Source of the DNA: Mumia sp. zg.B17
GTDB lineage: Bacteria; Actinomycetota; Actinomycetes; Propionibacteriales; Nocardioidaceae
Reading direction: 5' to 3'
Length of the DNA: 64,000 bases
Assembly: GCF_019550915.1 (NCBI RefSeq)
Contig: NZ_JAHWCI010000006.1
Span: 558,001-622,000, forward strand
Part shown: in pieces, positions 55,664 through 63,605 of the stretch
Numbering within the stretch: position 1 is the stretch's first letter
How the letters are laid out: every line of letters starts with the position of its first letter
Notes under the pieces: generated by a model
What the model was told of the DNA's origin: nothing
The model's input: the letters and a program-made list of their open reading frames with translations, nothing else
The model's database searches: none
Program-made: the position numbers and the translations under genes

Positions 55664-57037
55664 TCAGCTCTCGTCGGAGTCCTCGGCCGCGGCTGAGTCC
55701 TCGTCGTCGGCGAAGCTGCCGTCGCCGCGGAGCTTGGCGAGGTCGATGACGTTGCCCGACTCGTCCTTGACGGTGGCGTTCTCGACGACCGCCGCGAGCG
55801 CCTTGCCGCGCACGACCTCGGCGACGAGCTCGGGGATGTGGTTGTGCTCGACCATGTGCTGCATGAACGACTGGGGGTCCTCGCCCGACTGCTGGGCGCG
55901 ACGCAGCATGTGCTCGGTGAGCTCGTCCTGCTCGATGCCGATCTCGGAGTCGGCGGCGACCTGGTCGAGGAGGAACTGTGCAACGAGCGAGTCGCGGACG
56001 CGCTTGTCGAGATCGGCCTCGAACTCGTCGGCGGTCTGCTCCTCGGACTCGAGGTAGGCGTCCATCGTCATGCCGGCGTAGGCGAGCTGCTGCTCGATCT
56101 GCTGGCGACGGCTGGCGATCTCGGCCTCGACGACCGAGTCGGGGACCGGGACGTCCAGCTTCTCGAGCGCGGCCTCGAGCACCGCGTCGCGGGCATCGGC
56201 GGCCTGCTCGATGCGCTTGCCGCGCGTGAGCTTCTCGCGGATGTCAGCACGCAGCTCGTCGACGGTGTCGAACTCCGACGCCGTCTGCGCGAAGTCGTCG
56301 TCGAGCTCGGGAAGCTCCTGCTCCTTGACGGTCGTCACGGTGACCTCGACGTCGACGTCCTCGCCCTTGAGATCGCCACCGGCGAGCTGGGTCTGGAACG
56401 TCGTGCTCTCGCCGGCGGACATGCCGGTCACGGCGTCGTCGAGCCCGTCGAGCATCGAGTCCTTGCCGACCTGGTAGACGATCCCGCTGGCCTGCGCGAC
56501 GTCGAGCTTCTCGCCGTCCTTGCTGGCGGAGAGGTCGATCGTGACGAAGTCGCCGTCGGCGGCCGGGCGGTCGACCTCGGTCAGCGTGGCGAAGCGCTCA
56601 CGCAGCGCCTGCACCTGCTCGTCGACGTCGGCGTCGTCGACCGAGACGTCGGGCACGGTGACCTCGACGTCGCTCAGGTCGGGCGTCTCGAACTCGGGGC
56701 GCACGTCCACCTCGACGGTGAACTCGACGAGCTCGCCGTCCTCGAGGCGGCTCACGTCGACCTCAGGCTGTCCGAGGGGCTGGATCTCGGCCTCCGCGAC
56801 GGCCTGCGAGTAGATCCCCGGAAGGGCGTCGTTGATCGCCTGGTCGAGGATGGTGCCCCGTCCCACGCGCTGGTCGACGACCTTCGTGGGGACCTTGCCC
56901 CGACGGAAGCCGGGGACCGAGATCTGCGACCCGATCGTCTTGTAGGCCTTGTCGAGGCTCGGCTTGAGCTCCTCGAACGGGACCTCGATGGTCAGCTTGA
57001 CCCGGGTCGGGCTCACTGTCTCCTGGGCACTCTTCAC
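55664..57037 (-). CDS. tig: trigger factor
   Basis: A 457-residue ribosome-associated chaperone. N-terminal ribosome-binding domain: LTIEVPFEELKPSLDKAYKTIGSQISVPGFRRGKVPTKVV, with the GFRxGxxP signature. PPIase (FKBP-like) domain at about 160-245: GDFVTIDLSASKDGEKL. The C-terminal arms end in an acidic tail (DDEDSAAAEDSDES). It begins with GTG, AAGGAG upstream. It lies upstream of the clp genes as in other bacteria, separated by the lipase pair. Confidence 0.96.
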   Translation of the reverse strand: MKSAQETVSPTRVKLTIEVPFEELKPSLDKAYKTIGSQISVPGFRRGKVPTKVVDQRVGRGTILDQAINDALPGIYSQAVAEAEIQPLGQPEVDVSRLEDGELVEFTVEVDVRPEFETPDLSDVEVTVPDVSVDDADVDEQVQALRERFATLTEVDRPAADGDFVTIDLSASKDGEKLDVAQASGIVYQVGKDSMLDGLDDAVTGMSAGESTTFQTQLAGGDLKGEDVDVEVTVTTVKEQELPELDDDFAQTASEFDTVDELRADIREKLTRGKRIEQAADARDAVLEAALEKLDVPVPDSVVEAEIASRRQQIEQQLAYAGMTMDAYLESEEQTADEFEADLDKRVRDSLVAQFLLDQVAADSEIGIEQDELTEHMLRRAQQSGEDPQSFMQHMVEHNHIPELVAEVVRGKALAAVVENATVKDESGNVIDLAKLRGDGSFADDEDSAAAEDSDES

Positions 57038-57100
57038 GAGTACGTTCTCCTTGGTCGTCGTGCAGGACAGTCGCCGGATGTGGCGACACGTCGTCGGCTG

Positions 57101-57174
57101 TCGGGATGACAGGATTTGAACCTGCGACCCTCCGCTCCCAAAGCGGATGCGCTACCAAGCTGCGCTACATCCCG
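57101..57174 (-). tRNA. tRNA-Pro (TGG anticodon)
   Basis: Minus-strand cloverleaf: acceptor CGGGATG/CATCCCG, D-arm GCGC...GCGC, anticodon stem TCCGC/GCGGA with loop TTTGGGA (anticodon TGG), T-arm GCAGG-TTCAAAT-CCTGT, discriminator A. CCA is not encoded. A weak GTCGCC/GGCGAC hairpin (57070-57087) follows it. Confidence 0.95.
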
Positions 57175-57355
57175 GTACGCACCGTTCCAGCGGTGCGGGC
57201 GCCCGCTCCACTGTAGTGGACGAACACCTCGCACCCAGAACTGCGGGCACACGCGACGCCCGCGAGGATCGGCGCCACCGGGTCGCGAGAGTGCGGCAGG
57301 GGTGTGGCATCATGGTCGCGGTCGGCCGCACGGCTCAGTGCCCCGAAGTCGACAC

Positions 57356-57426
57356 GCGGACGTAGCTCAATGGTAGAGCCTCAGTCTTCCAAACTGATTA
57401 CGCGGGTTCGATTCCCGTCGTCCGCT
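57356..57426 (+). tRNA. tRNA-Gly (TCC anticodon)
   Basis: Plus-strand cloverleaf: acceptor GCGGACG/CGTCCGC, D-arm GCTC...GAGC, anticodon stem TCAGT/ACTGA with loop CTTCCAA (anticodon TCC), T-arm GCGGG-TTCGATT-CCCGT, discriminator T. CCA is not encoded. It is divergent from tRNA-Pro. Confidence 0.95.
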
Positions 57427-57541
57427 CTCAGTACGAAACCGCTGGTCAGAGCCACTTTTCGGTCGGCCCCTGACGGTCATCCAGCGGCGCGTCTGAGGCA
57501 CTCCGTGCCCTACGTGCCCTAACGACCGCAGGAGCAGCGCC
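57427..57541 (+). other. tRNA-Gly 3' flank with weak inverted repeat
   Basis: CCGCTGG (57439-57445) can pair with CCAGCGG (57481-57487), enclosing a TTTT-containing loop; it may end tRNA-Gly transcription. No copy of the tRNA 3' end is repeated nearby, so there is no sign of an att site. Confidence 0.3.
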
Positions 57542-57733
57542 ATGAGCATCCCGACTGATGATCCCCGCGTCTTCGTCCTCGTTTCGGCAGACGACAGTTT
57601 TCTGTCATCCTTCATGCCGGCGGGTGACAGTGACGTCGTCTCACCACACCCGCTTCCGGGACCACGAAGGGCGCGTCAGACTGCGGCTCAACCGGATATC
57701 CCGCTCACACTGAACGAAACTCTTGGCCCGTGA
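57542..57733 (+). CDS. possible small protein, doubtful
   Basis: A 63-residue ORF, MSIPTDDPRVFVLVSADDSF onward, with GGAG 7 nt before the ATG. The first 25 residues look protein-like (PRVFVLVSADDSFLSSFMP); the rest is Pro/Arg-rich and GC3 bias is weak. No domain is recognised. It may be spurious. Confidence 0.25.
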   Translation: MSIPTDDPRVFVLVSADDSFLSSFMPAGDSDVVSPHPLPGPRRARQTAAQPDIPLTLNETLGP

Positions 57734-57928
57734 TGTCCGTATTGACACTGTTAACCCCGATGTCACCGCGGGCTAACCGGTCGGAATCCTCGGCCGTCTA
57801 ACGTGACGAGCGTCGGTCGGTGATCACGCATCACCAGGACGACGCAGCACGCGGCGCCTGGCCGGTCTGGGCAAGGGTAGGCGGACCAGGCGCCGCGTCC
57901 GAGTCCCGACAATCCTCTGGAGGAATCG
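57734..57928 (+). other. leader region of a small gene with a long hairpin
   Basis: It contains TTGACA (57742-57747) without a well-spaced -10. A perfect 13-bp inverted repeat lies at 57849-57861 and 57886-57898 with a 24-nt loop, 30 nt before the small ORF at 57929. It may be a terminator or an attenuator. Confidence 0.4.
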
Positions 57929-58105
57929 ATGAGACCGCTCAGCTTCGCCTGGCATGTCGCGACCTCCGGGCTCGCGCGGTTCGCGTCCACCGACGTGGCG
58001 TGCGCCAACGCGCTGGGGTCCGCCAACGAGCTCGCCGCCGTCCGCCGTGAGCGCGAGGAGATCAGCGCGCTGCTCGCCGCCCGCGCCCTTCCCGACGTCA
58101 GCTGA
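57929..58105 (+). CDS. 58-residue small protein with strong ribosome site
   Basis: A small ORF, MRPLSFAWHVATSGLARFAS at its start, then an Ala-rich helix and a charged helix (ELAAVRREREEISALLAARA). AGGAGG-like TGGAGGA lies 4 nt before the ATG, and GC3 bias is strong. No membrane segment; I do not recognise the family. A long hairpin lies in its leader. It is convergent with the nei2-like gene, whose stop is 21 bp away. Confidence 0.5.
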   Translation: MRPLSFAWHVATSGLARFASTDVACANALGSANELAAVRREREEISALLAARALPDVS

Positions 58106-58126
58106 CCGACACCACGCTGTGACGGA

Positions 58127-58996
58127 TCAGAGGCGGACGGGGGTGCGCCGTCGGCTCCTTGGCTGACACCGCGGACACCAGAAGAGGTTTCGGCCCGCCA
58201 CCACCTCGGTGCGCACCGGCGTACCGCACACCAGGCACGGCAGGTGGGTGCGCCGGTAGACGTAGACCTCGCCGCCGTGGTCGTCCTTGCGCGGTGGCCG
58301 GCCCATCGCCTCCGGCTCGTGCTCGGGCCGGACCGTGTCGATGCGGTTGTGGACGACGCCGTACGCCATCAGCTTCACGAGGTCGCCCCACACCGCGTCC
58401 CACTCTGCTCGTCGCAGGAACCGCCCCTCCATGAAGGGGTCGAGGTTGTGCCGGAACAAGACCTCTGCCCGGTAGACGTTGCCGACCCCGGCCAGCACCG
58501 ACTGGTCCATCAGGAGCGCGGCGATCGAGACCCGCGAGCGGGCGATCCGCCGCCACGCGGCGGACGGGTCGGCGTCGTCGCGCAGCGGATCGGGTCCCAG
58601 CCTGGCGACGTACGCAGCCTTCTCGTCCGGCGTGAGCAGCGTGCAGACCGTGGCACCTCGCAGGTCCGCCCACGCCCGCACCGACTCGAGCCGCCAGCGG
58701 ACCTGTCCGACGACCGGCCGGGCCGAGACACCACCGACCGCCCCAGGCTCGGGCAGCCCGTCGTGGATCGTCAGCCCGCCGATGAGTCCGAGGTGGACCC
58801 GGACCTCGTCCTCCAGCCCGGCGAACCGGACGAAGAGCTGCTTGCCGTAGGCCTCGGCGCGCTCCATCACACGTTGCCCGATCCGGGCAGCGCCGTCGGC
58901 GAAGCGTCCCTGCGGGCTCGACGACCACGTCGTGTCGCCGGCGAAGGTCGCGTCGAGGTCCAGCGCGAGGCGGTGGAGAGTGTGGCCCTCGGGCAC
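58127..58996 (-). CDS. Fpg/Nei family DNA glycosylase, Nei2-like
   Basis: A 289-residue endonuclease VIII-like enzyme. The catalytic N-terminus is MPEGHTLHRLALDL (Pro2, Glu3). The H2TH region has IAALLMDQSVLAGVGNVYRAEVLFRHNLDP, and the C-terminal zinc finger is CLVCGTPVRTEVVAGRNLFWCPRCQ. It removes oxidised pyrimidines and nicks the strand. It lies 3 bp after rpiB, the same pair as Rv2465c-Rv2464c. M. tuberculosis Nei2 is the likely orthologue. Confidence 0.93.
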   Translation of the reverse strand: MPEGHTLHRLALDLDATFAGDTTWSSSPQGRFADGAARIGQRVMERAEAYGKQLFVRFAGLEDEVRVHLGLIGGLTIHDGLPEPGAVGGVSARPVVGQVRWRLESVRAWADLRGATVCTLLTPDEKAAYVARLGPDPLRDDADPSAAWRRIARSRVSIAALLMDQSVLAGVGNVYRAEVLFRHNLDPFMEGRFLRRAEWDAVWGDLVKLMAYGVVHNRIDTVRPEHEPEAMGRPPRKDDHGGEVYVYRRTHLPCLVCGTPVRTEVVAGRNLFWCPRCQPRSRRRTPVRL

Positions 58997-58999
58997 CCC

Positions 59000-59482
59000 T
59001 CAGAAGTCCTCGCGCCGGTCCGCGACGTCGGTGCCGCGTGACTGCTCGTAGGCGGTCAGCAGCGACACGCGCCGCGCGTGACGCTCCTCGCCGCTGAACG
59101 GCGTCGCGAGGAACGTCTCGACCAGGGCCACGGCATCCTCCGTCGAGTGCATCCGCGCGCCGACGGCGACGACGTTGGCGTTGTTGTGCTGGCGGGCGAG
59201 CCGCGCGGTCTCCGGTGACCAGGCCAGCGCGGCGCGGATCCCGTCGACCTTGTTGGCGGCGATCTGCTCACCGTTGCCCGAGCCACCGATCACGACACCC
59301 AGGCTGCCCTGGTCGTCGACCACGGCCTCCCCCGTCGCGAGGCAGAAGGGCGGGTAGTCGTCCTCCGCGTCGTACGTGGACGGGCCATGGTCCACCACGT
59401 CGTGGCCCTGTCGGCTCAGATGGTCGACGAGGTGGTTCTTGAGCTCGAATCCGGCGTGGTCGCAACCGATGTGAACGCGCAT
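59000..59482 (-). CDS. rpiB: ribose-5-phosphate isomerase B
   Basis: A 160-residue RpiB/LacAB-type isomerase: MRVHIGCDHAGFELKNHLVDHL, then GPSTYDAEDDYPPFCLATGEAV, and IGGSGNGEQIAANKVDGIRAALAWSPETARLARQHNNANVVAVGAR. The catalytic cysteine position of enteric RpiB (GxGxGxxIAANKVxGIRA loop) reads GGSGNGEQ here, as in the actinobacterial type. It converts ribulose-5-phosphate and ribose-5-phosphate in the pentose phosphate pathway. Co-transcribed with the glycosylase. Confidence 0.94.
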   Translation of the reverse strand: MRVHIGCDHAGFELKNHLVDHLSRQGHDVVDHGPSTYDAEDDYPPFCLATGEAVVDDQGSLGVVIGGSGNGEQIAANKVDGIRAALAWSPETARLARQHNNANVVAVGARMHSTEDAVALVETFLATPFSGEERHARRVSLLTAYEQSRGTDVADRREDF

Positions 59483-59486
59483 GCGG

Positions 59487-60392
59487 TCAGTCTCTCAGCG
59501 AGGCGGCGAGGTCGCGCAGCGTCCCCGCCACCAGCCGTACGGCCGAGCGCGACGCGTCGAACTCCCACGGGCGTCGCCAGAAGCCGTGAGTCATGCCGAG
59601 CGCCCGCCAAGCCACGGTCGAGACGCCCGCGTCGGCGAGCCGTGCCGCGTACGCCTCGCCCTCGTCCCGCAGCAGGTCGTGCTCGGCGGTGATCACGAGC
59701 GCCGGCGGGAGGCCGCTCACGTCGACGGCCCGCAGAGGCGACACCTCCGGCTCGGCCCTGACCTGCGCCGACGGGACGTACTGGTCCCAGTACCAGTCGA
59801 TGTCGGCGGCCACGAACCCGTTCTCCGCGACGCTCTCCGTGCGGCGCGACTCCGTGTCGGCGAGCGCGTCCAGCACCGGGTAGACGAGGACCTGGTACGC
59901 CAGCGCACCGGGGTCGCGCACGCAGAGCCCGGCGATCAGGTTCGCGCCGGAGGAGTCTCCGATCCCGGCCACGAGCGTCGTGTCCACCTCGAGCTCGTCA
60001 CCGTGGGCGCGCAGCCACGTCAGTGCCGTGGCGACGTCGTCGAGCGGAGCGGGATACGGGTGCTCCGGCGCGAGCCGGTAGCCGACCGCCAGCAGCGACC
60101 ACCCGGTCGCGTTCGCGAGGTAGCGGCAGAACGCGTCGTGGGTGTCGAGGTCGTGGAAGACCCAGCCGCCGCCGTGCACGTAGAGGAGGACCGGAGTGTC
60201 CTCCTCGGGGCGGTAGAGGCGCACAGGCACCCCGTCCGCGTCGAGGTCGGCGACGTGGGCGACGTCGATCCGGATGGTCTCGGCGAGCGCGGCCTCACGG
60301 TCGGCGAGGCGTTCGGCCGCGAGGTCGCGGACGCCGGCGCCAGCGTCCACGTCGGCATCCGCGACCGCGGTTCGTGCCTGTGGATAGAGCAT
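59487..60392 (-). CDS. alpha/beta hydrolase, hormone-sensitive lipase type
   Basis: A 301-residue esterase of the HSL family. The oxyanion motif HGGGW is in LLYVHGGGWVFHDLDTHD, the nucleophile in GIGDSSGANLIAGL (GDSSG), and the acid/base residues near VITAEHDLLRDEGEAY and MTHGFWRRP. It hydrolyses short-chain esters or lipids. The ATG at 60392 is set by TAGGGT (60399-60404) ending 6 nt upstream. It ends 4 bp before rpiB starts, so read-through into rpiB-nei2 is possible. Confidence 0.9.
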   Translation of the reverse strand: MLYPQARTAVADADVDAGAGVRDLAAERLADREAALAETIRIDVAHVADLDADGVPVRLYRPEEDTPVLLYVHGGGWVFHDLDTHDAFCRYLANATGWSLLAVGYRLAPEHPYPAPLDDVATALTWLRAHGDELEVDTTLVAGIGDSSGANLIAGLCVRDPGALAYQVLVYPVLDALADTESRRTESVAENGFVAADIDWYWDQYVPSAQVRAEPEVSPLRAVDVSGLPPALVITAEHDLLRDEGEAYAARLADAGVSTVAWRALGMTHGFWRRPWEFDASRSAVRLVAGTLRDLAASLRD

Positions 60393-60398
60393 GTCGCG

Positions 60399-60404
60399 AC
60401 CCTA
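60399..60404 (-). promoter_or_regulatory. -10 box of leaderless hydrolase gene
   Basis: TAGGGT on the minus strand, 6 nt before the ATG. Confidence 0.5.
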
Positions 60405-60438
60405 GCCACTCGGCACGCGATCCACCGTGTGGTGACGG

Positions 60439-61044
60439 TCAGTCGAAGATCGGCTCCCGCGTACGGGTCCGCTTGAGCTCGAAGAACCCGTCGGTGCCCG
60501 CGACGAGGAGACAGCCGTCCCACAGCCTGCCGGCAGCCTCGCCCTTGGGAGCCGGCGAGACGACCGGGCCGAAGAAGGCGACGCCGTCGATGGCGACCAC
60601 CGGGGTGCCGACGTCCTCGCCGACCAGGGTGATGCCGCGCTCGTGGGACGCACGGAGCGCCTCGTCGTACTCCTCGGAGTCGGCCGCCTCGATCAGGTCT
60701 GCCTCGAGCCCGACCTCCTCGAGCGCCTCGGCGAGCACGGTGCGGTCGAGCGTGCGGCCGCCGGGGTGAACGCGGGTGCCGATCGCGGTGTACAGATCGC
60801 GCAGGACGTCGTCGCCGTGCTTGTGTGCGGCCGCGACGGGGACGCGGACCCCGGCCCAGCCACGGGTGAGCATGTCGCGGTACTGCTCGGGAAGGTCGTC
60901 GTTGCCCTCGTTGAGGACCGACAGACTCATCACGTGGAAGCGGACCTCCACGTCACGGACCTTCTCGACCTCCAGCAACCAGCGCGATGTCATCCAGGCC
61001 CACGGGCACAGCGGATCGAACCACATGTCGACGGTCTTGGACAT
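60439..61044 (-). CDS. mycothiol-dependent nitroreductase, Rv2466c family (CPWA active site)
   Basis: A 201-residue DsbA-fold thiol oxidoreductase beginning [41 protein letters not shown], clearly Rv2466c-like. The active site reads Cys-Pro-Trp-Ala instead of the Cys-Pro-Trp-Cys I recall for Rv2466c, so only the N-terminal cysteine is present. The cis-Pro loop is [17 protein letters not shown]. It probably acts as a monothiol mycothiol-dependent reductase. GAGAGGTG lies before the ATG at 61044. The gene is near rpiB as in mycobacteria. Confidence 0.9.
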   Translation of the reverse strand: MSKTVDMWFDPLCPWAWMTSRWLLEVEKVRDVEVRFHVMSLSVLNEGNDDLPEQYRDMLTRGWAGVRVPVAAAHKHGDDVLRDLYTAIGTRVHPGGRTLDRTVLAEALEEVGLEADLIEAADSEEYDEALRASHERGITLVGEDVGTPVVAIDGVAFFGPVVSPAPKGEAAGRLWDGCLLVAGTDGFFELKRTRTREPIFD

Positions 61045-61121
61045 GCTCACCTCTCGGTCGGGGAGCCCGAGTCGTGGATCGCTTCGGGCACAGGCGCAGA
61101 AGGATGATCCCCTGCACCACG

Positions 61122-62261
61122 TCACAACACCGGGCAACCGGCGTACATTTCCTCGACCAACGAGAACACCACCGGTTGAAGGTCTCCCCCATGACGGCCC
61201 GCGATCTCGCGCTGCCGCTGGTAGGAGGCACCGACGCGCAGGATCGTCTCCACGTCAGCCAGCTCCTCGGTGCAGCCCAGCCGCTCGGCGGCGGGCGCGA
61301 GCACCTCCAGGAGCCGGCGTACGTCGGTGGTCACCAGGTCCTCGTCACCCTTCGCGTTCAGGATCAGGATGGCGTCCATCCCGTAGCGCGCGGAGCGCCA
61401 CTTGTTCTCCTGGAGGAACCACTGCGGCAGGTCCGGCAGCTCCCGGCCGGCGTCGAGCTCCCCGGAGAAGTGCTCGACGAGGCACTGGGTGAGCGCGGCG
61501 ATCGCGAGCAGCTCGGTGAGCGTGGGAGTGCCATCGCAGATACGCACCTCGAGAGTGCCGAACCGCGGGGAGGGTCGGATGTCCCACCGCACCTCGCCGA
61601 ACTCGTCGATGACGCCGGTGTGCAGCATGTCGTCGGTGTAGCGCTCGAGGTCCTCCCACTCCTCGAGCCGGAAGGGCAACCCCGCCGTGGGGAGCTGCTG
61701 GAACATCAGCGCGCGGTTCGACGCGTACCCGGTGTCCTTCCCTCCCCAGAACGGGGACGACGCCGACAGCGCCTGGAGGTGACCGAAGTAGGCGAGCACC
61801 GCCCGCATCAGCGGCAGCACCTTGGCCCGGTCCTCGATGCCGACGTGCACGTGGACGCCGTAGATGAGCATCTGGCGCCCCCACCACTGCGTACGGTCGA
61901 TGAGCGTGTTGTAACGCTCCTTGTCGGTGACCTTCTGGTGGTCCCACTGCGCGAACGGATGGGTGCCCGCGCACATCAGCTCGACGCGCAGCGGCCCGGT
62001 GACCGCCCGCACCTCCTCGATGCTGCGCTGGAGGTCGCGCCCGGCGTCGCCGATCCGCTGGTGCACACCGGAGACGACCTCGACGGTGTTGAGGAGGAGC
62101 TCCTGGTGGACGTGCGGGTGCGGCGCACCGCCGGGGCCGGCGAGGCCCTCGAGCACGGTCCGGGCCACCTGACGGAGGTCACCCGTATCCGCGTCGACGA
62201 GTGCGAGCTCCCACTCGATGCCGACGGTGGAGCGCCGAGACTGCGCGAAGGGCAGGACCAT
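61122..62261 (-). CDS. YbdK-type carboxylate-amine ligase / glutamate-cysteine ligase 2
   Basis: A 379-residue member of the GCS2 family: [23 protein letters not shown] (the ExE metal site), [59 protein letters not shown], and [24 protein letters not shown]. coli YbdK has weak glutamate-cysteine ligase activity; in a mycothiol-using organism the real acceptor is unknown. CAGGAT ends 6 nt before the ATG. It stands alone between small genes. Confidence 0.9.
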   Translation of the reverse strand: MVLPFAQSRRSTVGIEWELALVDADTGDLRQVARTVLEGLAGPGGAPHPHVHQELLLNTVEVVSGVHQRIGDAGRDLQRSIEEVRAVTGPLRVELMCAGTHPFAQWDHQKVTDKERYNTLIDRTQWWGRQMLIYGVHVHVGIEDRAKVLPLMRAVLAYFGHLQALSASSPFWGGKDTGYASNRALMFQQLPTAGLPFRLEEWEDLERYTDDMLHTGVIDEFGEVRWDIRPSPRFGTLEVRICDGTPTLTELLAIAALTQCLVEHFSGELDAGRELPDLPQWFLQENKWRSARYGMDAILILNAKGDEDLVTTDVRRLLEVLAPAAERLGCTEELADVETILRVGASYQRQREIAGRHGGDLQPVVFSLVEEMYAGCPVL

Positions 62262-62285
62262 GTCTCCATCCTGCCAAGCGCCCCC

Positions 62286-62723
62286 TCAGAGCGTGTATCG
62301 CAGGGTGAACCTGTATCCCGTCTCGCTGTGGCCCTCCACCTCCGGGACGCCCGTGCCGCGAAGGGTCTGGAGGCCGCCCGTCCCCATGCCCTCGACCACC
62401 TCGACCGCGTCGACGACGGACTCCGCCTCGTGCGATCCCCGGTGCAGCATGACGCAGGTTCCCTCGTGGCCCCCGATCGATCCGGTGAAGCGCTCGAGCG
62501 CCACGACGGGTGCGGGCCCCTCCTTGTAGGTCATCAGGTAGTGGACGACGCCCTCCCCCTCGAGATCACCGCTGTAGGCGTACCGGACGGTCGCGCGGGT
62601 GATCCCGCGATCGGGGTAGTAGGTGCCGTTCCGCTCGCTGCCGGTCCCGTCGATGTCCTCGACCACGGACTCCTCCCAGCCCGCCACCGTGAACATCGCT
62701 TCTGCTGTCTTCTCGTCGCTCAT
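62286..62723 (-). CDS. DUF3224 domain protein
   Basis: A 145-residue DUF3224 protein: AMFTVAGWEESVVEDIDGTG, RATVRYAYSGDLEGEGVVHYLMTY, and ALERFTGSIGGHEGTCVMLHRG, fitting an allene-oxide-cyclase-like barrel. Enzyme function unknown. TAGTCT (62730-62735) ends 6 nt before the ATG. Divergent from an AraC-type regulator only 66 bp away, so it may be a target of that regulator. Confidence 0.9.
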   Translation of the reverse strand: MSDEKTAEAMFTVAGWEESVVEDIDGTGSERNGTYYPDRGITRATVRYAYSGDLEGEGVVHYLMTYKEGPAPVVALERFTGSIGGHEGTCVMLHRGSHEAESVVDAVEVVEGMGTGGLQTLRGTGVPEVEGHSETGYRFTLRYTL

Positions 62724-62729
62724 GCCTCG

Positions 62730-62735
62730 AGACTA
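62730..62735 (-). promoter_or_regulatory. -10 box of leaderless DUF3224 gene
   Basis: TAGTCT on the minus strand, 6 nt before the ATG. Confidence 0.5.
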
Positions 62736-62777
62736 GGACCGACGACGCGGCCGGGTCTTGAAGGAACGCGACAGGTC

Positions 62778-62783
62778 TAGGCT
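62778..62783 (+). promoter_or_regulatory. -10 box of leaderless AraC-type gene
   Basis: TAGGCT 6 nt before the GTG at 62790, back to back with the DUF3224 promoter. Confidence 0.5.
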
Positions 62784-62789
62784 GAGGCG

Positions 62790-63596
62790 GTGAGCGCTGG
62801 ACCGTCCGACGAGCCACGGGGCTATCCCGCGGCGATCGTGGGGCCCGCCGGTCCCATCGCCGTCCGCCGGATCGAGCCCTCCGCCGACACTCCCGGTGTC
62901 GACTACCTGTGGCGGGTGCGCTGGGAGGTCGCCGAGCCGTACGACCAACGGGTCGTGCCGCAGCCGCGGCTCCACCTGGCTGCCGAGCAGGGCCGCCTGC
63001 TGGTCCACGGCGTCACCCGGCGACCGTTCTCCCGCCACCTGGTCGGCCGCGGTCACGTGCTCGGCGCGTCCTTCCGTCCGGGAGGCTTCCACGGCTACCT
63101 GCGCGCGTCCGTCGGTACGCTGACCGACGCCGTACGCCCCGCCGGTGACGTGCTCGGTGTCGATGACCGCCCGCCCGCCGCCCGCATCCTCGACGCCGAG
63201 GCCTCCGACGAGACGATGGTGGCCGCGCTGACGGACTACCTCCGGGCAGTGGGCTACGAGGCCGAGCCGCGGGCTGCCGAGATCGAACAGCTGGTCGCGC
63301 TCGCCGAGCACGACCGGAGCCTCGTGCGCGCCGACGCTCTTGCCGACGCCGGCGGCGTGAGCCTGCGGACGCTGCAGCGCGAGTTCGCGACCTACGTCGG
63401 CATCGGCCCGAAGTGGGTGCTGCAGCGGTTCCGCCTGCTCGACGCCGCGGCGGCGGCGCGTAGCGGCACGGTGGTCGACTGGGCAGCGCTCGCCTCGGAG
63501 CTCGGCTTCAGCGACCAGGCACACCTCGTACGGCGCTTCACCGACGTCGTCGGCACCCCGCCGGCGACGTACGCCCGCGAGGTGACCGAGGGCTGA
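62790..63596 (+). CDS. AraC family transcriptional regulator (DUF6597-like N-domain)
   Basis: A 268-residue regulator. The N-terminal domain (residues 20-150) has VRWEVAEPYDQRVVPQPRLHLAAEQGRLLVHGVTRRPFSRHLVGRG and a GASFRPGGF segment, the DUF6597/cupin-like sensor. The C-terminal double helix-turn-helix has LADAGGVSLRTLQREFATYVGIGPKWVLQRFRL and LASELGFSDQAHLVRRFTDVVGTPPATY. It probably controls the divergent DUF3224 gene or itself. GTG start supported by TAGGCT 6 nt upstream. Confidence 0.9.
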   Translation: MSAGPSDEPRGYPAAIVGPAGPIAVRRIEPSADTPGVDYLWRVRWEVAEPYDQRVVPQPRLHLAAEQGRLLVHGVTRRPFSRHLVGRGHVLGASFRPGGFHGYLRASVGTLTDAVRPAGDVLGVDDRPPAARILDAEASDETMVAALTDYLRAVGYEAEPRAAEIEQLVALAEHDRSLVRADALADAGGVSLRTLQREFATYVGIGPKWVLQRFRLLDAAAAARSGTVVDWAALASELGFSDQAHLVRRFTDVVGTPPATYAREVTEG

Positions 63597-63605
63597 GCGC
63601 CCGTG

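Noticed and set aside
57356-57541. Possible attachment site at tRNA-Gly
   Set aside because: No direct repeat of the tRNA 3' end, no integrase and no foreign gene block nearby.
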